Positions 56,352-64,000 of a stretch of DNA of 64,000 nt are shown here, piece after piece. The stretch covers positions 3,326,501 to 3,390,500 of the forward strand of contig NZ_CP137636.1 of NCBI RefSeq assembly GCF_036670015.1, in the 5' to 3' direction. A program made the position numbers and the translations under genes. Position 1 is the first letter of the stretch. Every line of letters starts with the position of its first letter. The notes under the pieces are model-generated. The model saw nothing but the letters and a program-made list of their open reading frames with translations, did no database searches and was not told the DNA's origin. Origin of the DNA: Niallia sp. XMNu-256 (GTDB lineage: Bacteria > Bacillota > Bacilli > Bacillales > Cytobacillaceae).

Positions 56352-56553
56352 TTTTTATCAGCTTAACGGGCAGTAAGACTTCCACCTCAAGATTCTAGTA
56401 TAATGTGGGGGATTAACTGACCGTAAAGCTCGGGAAGTTAATCACAGACTAAATACGCTTACGGCAACGTATGCGTGACCAGCATTCTTTGGCCGCGGGC
56501 TTTCCATCAGCGAGGGATAAAAGACCTCCCATTGATGGAAGTTACACTTTATT
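56352..56553 (+). repeat. Long dispersed structured element, copy A
   Basis: This copy aligns with the reverse complement of 44010-44391. Shared blocks: GGGCAGTAAGAC/CCACCTCAAGATTCT (56361-56396), GACTAAATACG (56448-56458), and the terminal segment 56505-56545, which can fold as CCATCA/TGATGG around a GGGAGG stem. Several paired bases differ between copies in a way that keeps pairing. It lies between yhaI and a small membrane-protein gene. The rest of 56071-56350 is AT-rich without recognisable features, apart from a weak AGGCAT/ATGCCT hairpin near 56231-56262. Confidence 0.75.
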
Positions 56554-56593
56554 CACGAGACCGAATCAGCCTCTCAAAAGGAGGAATAATGAC

Positions 56594-56779
56594 TTGTTAA
56601 TTTTTTATATTTTATTTGCCTTTTTTATATTATTGCATATTAATAGGCTCACCAACTTACTTTGTCTACAAAAAGAGATTCCAGAAGAAAAGCAATCAAA
56701 CATATTTAGAACCATCAATATTCTTGTTACCATCCTACTCATCTCTTCATATGTTGAGATATTAGTAGCTATTACGTAA
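56594..56779 (+). CDS. Small membrane protein, function unknown
   Basis: A 61-residue protein starting at TTG 56594 with AAAGGAGGA eight bases upstream. Two hydrophobic helices (LLIFYILFAFFILLHI and ILVTILLISSYVEILVA) are joined by a polar linker QKEIPEEKQSNIF. The frame is open further upstream into the repeat element, but the strong site argues for this start. A terminator follows. It is not recognisably YhaL, which occupies a similar place in B. subtilis. Confidence 0.6.
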   Translation: MLIFYILFAFFILLHINRLTNLLCLQKEIPEEKQSNIFRTINILVTILLISSYVEILVAIT

Positions 56780-56783
56780 GCAC

Positions 56784-56820
56784 GACAAAGAAGCGGTGAT
56801 ATTCTCACCGCTTCTTTGTC
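56784..56820. terminator. Bidirectional hairpin between the small membrane gene and the YjcZ pair
   Basis: GACAAAGAAGCGGTGA pairs perfectly with TCACCGCTTCTTTGTC across a 5-base loop, between convergent genes. Confidence 0.8.
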
Positions 56821-56836
56821 ATCTATTATCTCAATC

Positions 56837-56920
56837 TTATAACCATGCTGCTCCAACGATGATTAATAAGATGAAAAGAACTACGATTAACGCGAATCCT
56901 CCACCGTAAGCTTGACCCAT
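56837..56920 (-). CDS. YjcZ family sporulation micropeptide 1
   Basis: A 27-residue peptide with MGQAYGGG followed by a single membrane helix FALIVVLFILLIIVGAAWL, the YjcZ/YhaL-type sporulation micropeptide pattern. GGAGGTG lies six bases before the ATG. It is a near-copy of the peptide at 56998-57081: the central segment FALIVVLFILLIIVGA is identical. It is far below ORF-calling cut-offs but very well supported. Such peptides accumulate in sporulating cells; the role is unknown. Confidence 0.88.
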   Translation of the reverse strand: MGQAYGGGFALIVVLFILLIIVGAAWL

Positions 56921-56997
56921 ACTTAACACCTCCTAGAATGAAATTATCTGTATTTCTATATGGTATTCCGCAAACATTTTAGGTTTTAAACTATTTC

Positions 56998-57081
56998 TTA
57001 GTAGAAGGAAGCTCCAACGATAATTAGTAAGATGAACAATACTACGATTAACGCGAAACCTCTGTTATGAAAATGTCCCAT
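56998..57081 (-). CDS. YjcZ family sporulation micropeptide 2
   Basis: A 27-residue peptide starting MGHFHNRG, then the same hydrophobic helix FALIVVLFILLIIVGA and ending SFY. AAAGGAGG precedes the ATG. It is the upstream member of a tandem pair 77 bp apart, with the first eight residues diverged (His-rich here, Gly-rich in the partner), consistent with duplication followed by change at the N-terminus. Confidence 0.88.
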   Translation of the reverse strand: MGHFHNRGFALIVVLFILLIIVGASFY

Positions 57082-57191
57082 ACTTTTTTACCTCCTTTCT
57101 CTTACGATGTATCATATGTACGAAGGACGAATATGTAATGGACATTTACCTAGTTTTTTGAAAAAAATCTTAAAAAACCTTTCCAATTAAT

Positions 57192-57219
57192 TTGTTAGCG
57201 GACAAATTTATGTTATAGT
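57192..57219 (+). promoter_or_regulatory. Candidate promoter of prsA
   Basis: TTGTTA (57192-57197) and TATAGT (57214-57219) are 16 bp apart. About 120 bases of leader follow before prsA, including CTTCAGCAAAGAC, which resembles an end of the dispersed inverted-repeat element. Confidence 0.5.
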
Positions 57220-57347
57220 TATCATTGTTGTTTGTACGAGATTAAACTTCAGCAAAGACAACTGTATGAAATTAAGCCTCCGATGGGCCTTTAGTTTTTT
57301 AGGCGTAAATCAGGCAGGCGAATTTGATCAATAGGAGTGTTAAATAC

Positions 57348-58211
57348 GTGAAAAAATGGATATTGCCAATTACGATGGCAGTCGGAATCCTCTCTTTAAC
57401 AGCTTGTAATAATGGAGATGGATCAGATCTCATTGTAGAATCAAAAGCGGGAAATATAACTAAAGATGAATTTTATGCTGAAATGAAGGATATGGCCGGA
57501 CAACCTGTCTTGCAGCAAATGGTTTATGAAAAGGTTTTAGCAGATAAATATGAGGTTTCAAATAAAGAATTAGATGAAAAAGTTACGGAAATGAAGGAAC
57601 AGTACGGAGATACATTTTTCCTTCAGTATGGTTTCGAAAGTGAAGAATCCTTTAGAGATGACTATTTAAGACTAAATCTTTTATTAGAGAAAGCCGTTAG
57701 TTCAGATATTACAGATAAAGATGTAAAGAAGTATTATGAGGAAGAATACCGTCCTGACATTAAAGCAAGACATATTCTTGTTGAAGATGAAGAGAAGGCT
57801 AAAGAAGTTAAATCGAAGCTTGATGCTGGTGAGAAGTTCGAGGATTTAGCAAAGGAATACTCAACAGATGGAACAGCTGAAAAAGGCGGAGATCTTGGTT
57901 GGTTTGGACCAGGAGCAATGGTGCCTGAATTTGAAGAAGCCGCTTATGCTTTAGATGTGAATGAAATCAGCGAGCCCGTCCAATCACAATTTGGATTTCA
58001 CATCATTCAAGTAACGGATAAAAAGGAAAAAGAACCTTTTGAAGAGGTTAAAGGTAAAATGAAAGAAAACCTTTTGAACTCTCGGTTATCGGATATGGAA
58101 ACCATTCAATCTGTCATTGATCGTGAGCTGAAAGACGCTGGCGTTGAGGTTAAGGATAAAGATCTTCAAGGGATCTTAGGCACTACAGAAGAAAAAGCTG
58201 AAGAAAAATAA
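57348..58211 (+). CDS. prsA: Foldase lipoprotein PrsA (peptidyl-prolyl isomerase)
   Basis: A 287-residue membrane-anchored PPIase assisting the folding of exported proteins. The signal peptide ends in a lipobox LTAC with Cys20 as the lipidated residue. A parvulin-type PPIC domain (about 133-222) contains ARHILVEDEEKA, GGDLGWFGPGAMVPEFEEAA and QFGFHIIQV. The GTG at 57348 after AGGAGTG gives a normal signal peptide; the longer frame from 57324 would not. Conserved next to the hpr region as in B. subtilis. Confidence 0.95.
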   Translation: MKKWILPITMAVGILSLTACNNGDGSDLIVESKAGNITKDEFYAEMKDMAGQPVLQQMVYEKVLADKYEVSNKELDEKVTEMKEQYGDTFFLQYGFESEESFRDDYLRLNLLLEKAVSSDITDKDVKKYYEEEYRPDIKARHILVEDEEKAKEVKSKLDAGEKFEDLAKEYSTDGTAEKGGDLGWFGPGAMVPEFEEAAYALDVNEISEPVQSQFGFHIIQVTDKKEKEPFEEVKGKMKENLLNSRLSDMETIQSVIDRELKDAGVEVKDKDLQGILGTTEEKAEEK

Positions 58212-58231
58212 CTTTTTCTATATAATGTCAT

Positions 58232-58260
58232 AAAAAAACACACGACTTCGTGTGTTTTTT
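58232..58260. terminator. Shared terminator between prsA and pucB-like gene
   Basis: AAAAAACACACGA pairs with TCGTGTGTTTTTT across a 3-base loop. Confidence 0.9.
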
Positions 58261-58265
58261 TATGA

Positions 58266-58889
58266 TTAAAAGTGAAATCCTTTCAAAGCCAATTTTGCCT
58301 TTTCATATGCTTCAGGCGTATCAATGTCAGATAGAATTCCTTCGTCTTCGACTTCAATCGTCATTTGATGAGAAATCTGCTTCATGATCATCTTCCCTCC
58401 ATGATCTCCTTGAAGACTCGAAAATAATTTTACTTGTAATCTTCCGAAAAATACGGGATGTCCTTTGATGTCATTATATTGAGGACGAATCACAAAAGGC
58501 TCGTTGAATATACTAAGTTGTTTCTGTCCCATTTCATAGACCCTTTTAATGGTTGAGCATGAAACAAATGGCAGATCTCCAAGAAAAACCATAACATTAC
58601 GATCAGTTTCTTTTAAATTCTGGAATCCACATCGTAAGGATGAGCTCTGACCTGATCGATACTCAGTATTCTCCACCCAACGTATACGCTCATCTGTAAA
58701 CGCTATTCTCCTTTTAATATTTTTGCTTTCATAACCAATTACTACAATAATTTCGGAAAAATCCTCAGCGGTTACTTTATCGATTACATGTTTCAATAAA
58801 GGTTTATTGCCAAGTGGCAGAAGTTGCTTTACAGATCCCATTCTTGAAGAGGTTCCTGCGGCAAGAATGATGGCACTAATATTATTCAT
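58266..58889 (-). CDS. Molybdenum cofactor nucleotidyltransferase (MocA/PucB-like)
   Basis: A 207-residue GT-A fold nucleotidyltransferase that would attach CMP to molybdopterin for a xanthine-oxidase-family enzyme. The nucleotide-binding LAAGTSSRMGSVKQLLPLGNKP starts at about 9 (AAGTSSRMG, KQLLP), and VFLGDLPFVS and GHPVFFG (about 140) follow. Its start overlaps the stop of the xdhC gene (TAATG), a sign of coupling. It is the last gene of the molybdenum-hydroxylase operon. Confidence 0.88.
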   Translation of the reverse strand: MNNISAIILAAGTSSRMGSVKQLLPLGNKPLLKHVIDKVTAEDFSEIIVVIGYESKNIKRRIAFTDERIRWVENTEYRSGQSSSLRCGFQNLKETDRNVMVFLGDLPFVSCSTIKRVYEMGQKQLSIFNEPFVIRPQYNDIKGHPVFFGRLQVKLFSSLQGDHGGKMIMKQISHQMTIEVEDEGILSDIDTPEAYEKAKLALKGFHF

Positions 58890-60016
58890 TAGTTAACTAT
58901 TCCATGGATTCTCTGAGAACCTTGAAGAAATCCTCCATGATGACCTGTTCTGACAGCAATAATCTCTGCTAGAATACTAATGGCAATCTCTTCAGGTGTC
59001 ACAGAACCAATATCCAGGCCAATTGGACTATGTAGTTTAGCAAGCTTATTGTCGGAAACCCTGATTCCTTCAGTTTCAATTGCATGAATTAGTTTGTTTC
59101 CTCGGGATCGCGGTCCAAGCAGACCTATATATGCAGCGTTTGAAGGTAAAACAAACTTCAATGTTTCAATATCTCTATCAATATGATGATTCATAATTAC
59201 AATATAGGTGCGATTCGTTATTTTGATTTGTTCGTTAAATTTAGCTGGATTGATAACCAACCTTTTCATACCTGGAAATCGTTCTTCGTTGTTAAATGCA
59301 GGACGCTGATCGACCACAACTGTTCTCATCCCTAATGAAACACCTAATTTAGCTACTGGAAGGGCATCATGACCTGCGCCAAAAATCAACAAGGTAACAG
59401 GCGGGATATATACATCCAAAAACACAAGAAGTTCCACTCCGTCACTTCTTGTCATTAAAATGCTTTCTGACTTAGGATTCGATTCATTTAATTTAGCTAA
59501 TCCAATCGTGGCTGCCTTTTCATTTAAGAAGCGATCACCAAGTGAACCAATTGGACTTCCTTCCTTAGGTATAAACATTCTGCCCCCATCAGCATATCCT
59601 TCCGTTTGAAGAATGGTTACCAAAACTCCTTCTTCTTGATTTTTTACACAATCAAGCCAACGATTAAAAGATCGACATTCAGTCATTTCATCCCTTGTTG
59701 GAACAGGTTCGATATAAATGTCTACGATTCCAGGACACCCAAGACCTAGTCCCCATACAAGATCTTCATCCAAATCATACGTTTTGAGAATAGGTTGTCC
59801 GGAAACTATAACCTCTTTTGCTGTTTCTGCAACATCTGATTCAAGGCAACCACCCGAAATCATTCCTGTTGTTTTTTCAGCTCCATCTATAAGCATCATG
59901 GCACCTTCACGACGATAAGCAGACCCCTTTACGCTTACAACTGTAGCTAAAGCCGCTTTTATACTAGATTCTTGCGCTTTCTTAATCGCTTCCATCACTA
60001 ATGCATTTTCAGACAT
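58889..60016 (-). CDS. XdhC/CoxI family molybdenum-enzyme maturation protein
   Basis: A 375-residue protein binding molybdenum cofactor and aiding its sulfuration before insertion into the hydroxylase. The N-terminal XdhC domain has GSAYRREGAMMLI and MISGGCLESDVAE (about 50-62). The C-terminal Rossmann part has IFGAGHDALPVAKL (about 210). The ATG at 60016 has GAGGTG eight bases upstream; the ATG at 60022 is too close to it. It lies between the coxD/coxE remnant and the MocA gene, where XdhC is expected. Confidence 0.9.
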   Translation of the reverse strand: MSENALVMEAIKKAQESSIKAALATVVSVKGSAYRREGAMMLIDGAEKTTGMISGGCLESDVAETAKEVIVSGQPILKTYDLDEDLVWGLGLGCPGIVDIYIEPVPTRDEMTECRSFNRWLDCVKNQEEGVLVTILQTEGYADGGRMFIPKEGSPIGSLGDRFLNEKAATIGLAKLNESNPKSESILMTRSDGVELLVFLDVYIPPVTLLIFGAGHDALPVAKLGVSLGMRTVVVDQRPAFNNEERFPGMKRLVINPAKFNEQIKITNRTYIVIMNHHIDRDIETLKFVLPSNAAYIGLLGPRSRGNKLIHAIETEGIRVSDNKLAKLHSPIGLDIGSVTPEEIAISILAEIIAVRTGHHGGFLQGSQRIHGIVN

Positions 60017-60049
60017 TCCCATTCACCTCGAAATTTATACTCTTTTTGC

Positions 60050-60424
60050 CTACCTTTGGAAGGATTCAGCCTTATATGCCTCCATAAACAGATCAATATA
60101 CGGAAGCGCCGCCTTCATCCCTCTCGCCTCTGCTCATATCCTGAAATAGAGAGCAATGGATTCAACCAAATAACATCGGATGAACGATGTTGAATTTCTT
60201 TCATGGCCCAATCCATGTTGGATAAGTCCCCTGTATCTAGACCATCACTGAAAATCGTGACGACCGTGTGCGAGTACTTTAGTTAACTCTGTTTTTCCAA
60301 CTCCTGCAGGTCCCTCAATCAATAAGGGTTTTTGCAAGGCTTGGACAAGGTGCAAGGCGATAACGGTCGGCTGGTCTGTAATATAGCCGTTTTGTTCAAA
60401 ATTGTCTTGTATGGACCTCCTCAT
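60050..60424 (-). pseudogene. Fused remnant of coxD-like (MoxR AAA+) and coxE-like (VWA) genes
   Basis: The first part (ATG at 60424) encodes the N-terminus of a MoxR/CoxD ATPase: EQNGYITDQPTVIALHL, then the P-loop IEGPAGVGKTELTKVLA. It breaks after about 53 codons. In another frame follows the C-terminus of a VWA/CoxE protein, TVVTIFSDGLDTGDLSNMDW, then VIWLNPLLSISGYE. A second frameshift leads to GMKAALPYIDLF and a stop at 60050-60052. Some 1.5-2 kb of coding sequence is missing. Position between coxM and xdhC is the normal place of coxDE. Confidence 0.8.
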
Positions 60425-60511
60425 ATTAACGTTAATTTCTAATCACCTCTCTTAAGTTTTATGTATTTATGAGTGGATGGAGGTTAAACTCAACGGGCGA
60501 ATTGGAATAAT

Positions 60512-60558
60512 AATGAAACATGGGGCCAGCTCACTTCACTGGTCCCACATGATTCATT
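60512..60558 (-). terminator. Hairpin after coxM-like gene
   Basis: AATGAATCATGTGGGACCAG pairs with CTGGCCCCATGTTTCATT with small bulges, followed leftward by ATTATTATTCC. It lies 32 bp past the coxM-like stop, ahead of the pseudogene, and may now end or weaken transcription toward xdhC. Confidence 0.55.
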
Positions 60559-60589
60559 TTCTAAAAACTATTATAAATATTATGAAATT

Positions 60590-61447
60590 TTATAATAGTA
60601 CACTACTTAAAGCGCGTTCCGTATACACTTTACATAAATTTTCCCGATATTCTGCTGAAGCAAATAAATCACTGCCCATTTCAGCTCCTTCTGCTGCAAG
60701 CTTGGATGCCTCATGAATCAACGCTTGTGTTGGCTTTTGGCCTAAAAGGGTTTGTTCAACAGCTTCTGCACGAAACGCCACATCCCCTACGCCAGTAACC
60801 CCGATTTTGACGTAATCAATCGTACCATCTTTATCTACACCCGCTACGGCTGCCACGCCGACAACTGGATAGCCCGAGGCAGGGTGGAAATACTTCAAAT
60901 AAACCGATTTCGTATGGGATGGAGGGATTTGGAACGATACAGACTTTACGATGCTATCTTCAGGTAAAGCAGTAATAAGCGGCCCAATAATAAAGCTATG
61001 GACATCCATTGTGTCTACGCCATCCTCACTAATCATTTCAATTTCCGCATCTAGAGCCACAGCTGCTGCTGGTATGTCTGCTGCCGGGTCTGCATGGGCA
61101 ATATTTCCTCCGACTGTGCCACGATTACGAATTTGTATATCCCCAATTTGGCGTACGGTATCAGCAAGTACCGGAATATACTCTTTAATGATCGGATCGT
61201 TTGCGGCCTCATAATGAGTAGTTAAAGCCCCAACTACGATACGATCTCCTTCCTTATTGATCCCCTTTAGTTCACTAACTCGACTAATATCAATGAGTAC
61301 ACTTGGTTCTGTTAATCTAAATTTCATTAACGGCAATAAGCTATGGCCGCCGGCAATTAACTTGCCCTCTCCGTCACTTTCTTGCAGTAACTTAATCGCT
61401 TGTTGGATTGATTCTGCATGTACATAATCAAATTTGACAGGTATCAT
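60590..61447 (-). CDS. FAD-binding medium subunit of a xanthine dehydrogenase/CoxM-family enzyme
   Basis: A 285-residue flavoprotein subunit that passes electrons from the 2Fe-2S subunit to FAD. FAD-contact motifs are present: IAGGHSLLPLMKFRL (about 42) and RNRGTVGGNIAHADPAAD (about 105). The C-domain (about 175-285) is the CO-dehydrogenase flavoprotein type. The ATG at 61447 follows GGAGG and overlaps the stop of the large-subunit gene. The family is certain; the substrate is not. Confidence 0.92.
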   Translation of the reverse strand: MIPVKFDYVHAESIQQAIKLLQESDGEGKLIAGGHSLLPLMKFRLTEPSVLIDISRVSELKGINKEGDRIVVGALTTHYEAANDPIIKEYIPVLADTVRQIGDIQIRNRGTVGGNIAHADPAADIPAAAVALDAEIEMISEDGVDTMDVHSFIIGPLITALPEDSIVKSVSFQIPPSHTKSVYLKYFHPASGYPVVGVAAVAGVDKDGTIDYVKIGVTGVGDVAFRAEAVEQTLLGQKPTQALIHEASKLAAEGAEMGSDLFASAEYRENLCKVYTERALSSVLL

Positions 61448-63792
61448 TCGTTCTCCTCCCCACTTTGAATCACACGCCAAACTTTTTCTGGTGTAATTGG
61501 CATTTCAACATCTGTTACATCGTATGGAGCTAATGCATCAATAACAGCATTTGCTACAGCTGCAATAGAAGCCGTTGTGCCTGTTTCACCAACTCCTTTT
61601 GACCCGATTGGATTTACTGTTGTAGGAGTTACTGTAAACTCTGACTCAATATGTGGGAAGAAACGTGCTTTTGGTAATGCATAATCCATTAACGTTCCAG
61701 TTAACAGCTGTCCTTCTTCACTGAAAATAGCCCCTTCCCATAAAGCTTGCCCAACACCTTGTGCAATTCCTCCATGTACTTGTCCTTCAGCAGTTAAGGG
61801 ATTAATTACATTTCCTACATCATCCACACATACATAACGTTTTAACTCAATTTCACCTGTTTGCTTATCAATTTCTAGGACAACAATATGTGTACCGAAC
61901 GGATAAACAAAATTCTCAGGATCAAAGAATGATTGCCCTTCTAGAGAAGGCTCCATCCCTTCGGGTAAATTCCATGCATAGTTAGCACTTCTAGCAACCT
62001 CTTGGAATGTACGTTGATGACCTGGCACTCCTTTTAATTGGAAAATTCCATTTTCAAATACAATATCTTCCTCTGCTGCTTCTAATTCATGGGCAGCAAT
62101 TTTCTTTGCTTTTTCAACAACACGATCCGCAGCATAAGCAATAGCCCCACCTCCGACTGCAGTGGAACGAGAACCATATGTGCCCCATCCCATCGATACT
62201 GATTTTGTATCACTGAAAACAAACTCGATATCATCTAATGGGATGCCAAGCTTATCTGCTACGATTTGGCCAAATGTTGTAGCATGTCCTTGACCGTGTG
62301 GTGAAGTTCCACAAAAAACAGTTGCTTTTCCAGACGGATGAATCCGAACCGTTGCATTCTCCCAAACACCGCCTTGGAAACCGATAGCCCCTGCCACCTT
62401 TGAAGGTCCAAATCCGCATAACTCTACATAGGTTGAAAAGCCAATTCCAATTAATTTCCCTAGTTTCCTTAATTTCTCTTGCTCTTTACGTAAGCTCTCA
62501 TAATTAATGATGTCTAAAGCTCTTTGCAGCGGCTTTTCATAATCTCCACTGTCATAAAGTAACCCTTGCGCATTTGTATAAGGAAAAGCCTCTTTTTTCA
62601 CGAAATTCTTTCTTCTAATTTCAACCGGGTCCATAGCTATTTTCTTAGCAAATAAATCAATCATCCTTTCAATTTGATAAGTCGCCTCTGGCTTACCTGC
62701 CCCACGATATGCATCAATTGGAGTTGTGTTTGTATAAACACCGATCGTTTCACATGAGGCATGCGGGATATCATAAGCTCCAGTAATCATTAAACCAAAG
62801 TCAATCGTCGGACACCCTGGACCAAACGTAGATAAATAAGCACCTAAATTAGCTGTGTTTTTCACCCGAATGGCAGTAAGGGTCCCATCTTTTTTTCCAG
62901 CAAGTTCAACGTCAATGATCTCATCCCGTCCAGCATTTGCCGCAATAAAGTTTTCACTTCTAAGCTCAATCCATTTAACTGGTCTGTTAAGATCACGAGC
63001 AGCATAACCAACTAACGCTTCATCAGGGTGTACGCCAATTTTACCACCAAACCCTCCCCCCATATCTGGAGCTATTACGCGCAGCTTTGATTCTGGAATG
63101 TTCAGTACCTCTGATAATACCATTCTATGAATATGTGGATTTTGGGAAGAGCACCAAAGGGTTAAATCACCACTACCTGCATCATATTGTCCGATTGCGG
63201 CACGAGTTTCAATAGCACTAGGAAAAACCCGCTGCAAATTAAAGCTTTCTCGAACAACCACTTCAGCACTTTCAATCAGTTCATCTGCTACTTCACCCGC
63301 TTTCCAGTGAAGGGCAATATTATTTTCAATATCCTCATGAATGACTAGTTGATTGTCTTTAATTGCCTCTTTTTGACGGACAACAGCAGGAAGAACTTCA
63401 TAGTCTACTTCAATTAAATCGACTGCATCACGAACGGTATAACGGTCATCAGCAATAACTAATACAACTCCATCACCAACATAACGCACAGTATCACTAG
63501 CTAATGGATAATGTGGTGCCTCTTTTAAATTACAGCCAGGTACACGCCAGGTTGTTGGAATTGGACCGATTTTTCCTTCTAGATCCTTCCCTGTATAGAT
63601 GGCAACAACGCCTTCTAACCTCAATGCATCGTCGATTAGAATATTTTTAATCTTTGCGTGGGCATGAGGACTTCTTATGACTGTTGCATATAACATACCT
63701 GGTAATTGAATATCATCGGCAAATCTTCCATTTCCCGTTAATAGCCGAGGATCTTCTTTTCGTTTTACTGGAGTACCAACTATTTTAGCCAT
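61444..63792 (-). CDS. Molybdopterin-binding large subunit, xanthine dehydrogenase/CoxL family
   Basis: A 782-residue catalytic subunit. The N-terminal hammerhead domain starts VGTPVKRKEDPRLLTGNGRFADD. Molybdopterin-binding motifs GGGFGGKIG (about 246), GQGHATTFGQIVADKLG (about 500) and the catalytic Glu in GVGETG (about 745) are seen. The active-site loop reads DAYRGAGKPE, not the AYRCSFR of true form I CO dehydrogenases, so CO oxidation is unlikely; a purine, aldehyde or N-heterocycle hydroxylase is more probable. Gene overlaps on both sides show a tight operon. Confidence 0.93.
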   Translation of the reverse strand: MAKIVGTPVKRKEDPRLLTGNGRFADDIQLPGMLYATVIRSPHAHAKIKNILIDDALRLEGVVAIYTGKDLEGKIGPIPTTWRVPGCNLKEAPHYPLASDTVRYVGDGVVLVIADDRYTVRDAVDLIEVDYEVLPAVVRQKEAIKDNQLVIHEDIENNIALHWKAGEVADELIESAEVVVRESFNLQRVFPSAIETRAAIGQYDAGSGDLTLWCSSQNPHIHRMVLSEVLNIPESKLRVIAPDMGGGFGGKIGVHPDEALVGYAARDLNRPVKWIELRSENFIAANAGRDEIIDVELAGKKDGTLTAIRVKNTANLGAYLSTFGPGCPTIDFGLMITGAYDIPHASCETIGVYTNTTPIDAYRGAGKPEATYQIERMIDLFAKKIAMDPVEIRRKNFVKKEAFPYTNAQGLLYDSGDYEKPLQRALDIINYESLRKEQEKLRKLGKLIGIGFSTYVELCGFGPSKVAGAIGFQGGVWENATVRIHPSGKATVFCGTSPHGQGHATTFGQIVADKLGIPLDDIEFVFSDTKSVSMGWGTYGSRSTAVGGGAIAYAADRVVEKAKKIAAHELEAAEEDIVFENGIFQLKGVPGHQRTFQEVARSANYAWNLPEGMEPSLEGQSFFDPENFVYPFGTHIVVLEIDKQTGEIELKRYVCVDDVGNVINPLTAEGQVHGGIAQGVGQALWEGAIFSEEGQLLTGTLMDYALPKARFFPHIESEFTVTPTTVNPIGSKGVGETGTTASIAAVANAVIDALAPYDVTDVEMPITPEKVWRVIQSGEENE

Positions 63793-64000
63793 TCATTGAT
63801 CCCTCCCCAACTAGTGCATTTCCGTTTTGTAATTGGTCTCTTTCAGCCATAATCTTGGCTGCTTTTTGAACAGCACTGACGATAAACTGATAACCTGTAC
63901 AGCGACAAATGACTCCTTCCATCCCCTCTCGAATCTCTTCCTCTGTCGGATTTGGGTTATCTTTTAATATAGCAATCATGGCCATCATGACTCCCGGTGT
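63785..64000 (-). CDS. 2Fe-2S small subunit of molybdenum hydroxylase (partial, 5' end off window)
   Basis: The C-terminal 71 codons of a CoxS/XdhC-type iron-sulfur subunit. The visible part begins TPGVMMAMIAIL, the segment after the C-terminal-domain Cys, and contains GVICRCTGYQ with two cluster ligands. The frame is open to base 64000, so the gene continues beyond the right edge. It overlaps the large subunit gene by eight bases. Confidence 0.9.
   Translation of the reverse strand, partial: TPGVMMAMIAILKDNPNPTEEEIREGMEGVICRCTGYQFIVSAVQKAAKIMAERDQLQNGNALVGEGSMNG

Overview
The window is chromosomal DNA from a low-GC, endospore-forming member of the Bacillaceae, probably of the Bacillus/Neobacillus/Mesobacillus type; species cannot be fixed from this sequence alone. 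Gene content and order match the B. subtilis chromosome closely. Spore genes are present (sspI, ytxC, ytaF, ytrH/ytrI, two YjcZ-type micropeptides). Most genes in the first 46 kb are on the minus strand.

Region 1 (1-43.2 kb) is the conserved pheS-ysgA-sspI-ysdCBA-infC/rpmI/rplT-thrS-ytxC-dnaI-dnaB-nrdR-gapB-coaE-ytaF-mutM-polA-phoRP-mdh-icd-citZ-ytwI-ytvI-pyk-pfkA-accAD-ytsJ-dnaE-ytrHI-nrnA-ytpI-ytoI-ytkL block. It covers translation, replication initiation and repair, phosphate signalling, the upper TCA cycle, glycolysis and gluconeogenesis, and fatty-acid priming. RNA regulation is visible as a partial Phe T-box leader at the left edge, an L20-type leader before infC (AUU start codon) and a threonyl T-box before thrS. 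Candidate DNA operators precede gapB (CcpN-like), citZ (cre) and the malic enzyme-GntR regulator-accDA operon (a FadR-like palindrome).

Region 2 (43.2-58.2 kb) is colinear with a distant part of the B. subtilis chromosome: yhfI-yhfH-hemH-hemE-hmoB-(PAP2)-ecsCBA-hit-serC-trpP-yhaH-hpr-yhaI-prsA. ytkL and yhfI lie 12 bp apart at the junction. hemY, which normally follows hemH, is missing here. trpP carries a clear TRAP-type repeat over its ribosome binding site.

Region 3 (58.2-64 kb) is a molybdenum-hydroxylase operon (2Fe-2S, molybdopterin and FAD subunits, XdhC, MocA). The AAA+ and VWA maturation genes have collapsed into a short fused remnant. The operon runs off the right edge.

The least explained features are repeats. 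Twelve 52-bp tandem units with hairpin-forming ends sit between polA and mutM. A ~100-bp inverted-repeat element is found in the pheS leader and between rpmI and rplT. Two inverted copies of a structured element flank the 12-kb hem-hpr block. Four spaced direct repeats ending in a terminator lie upstream of hit.
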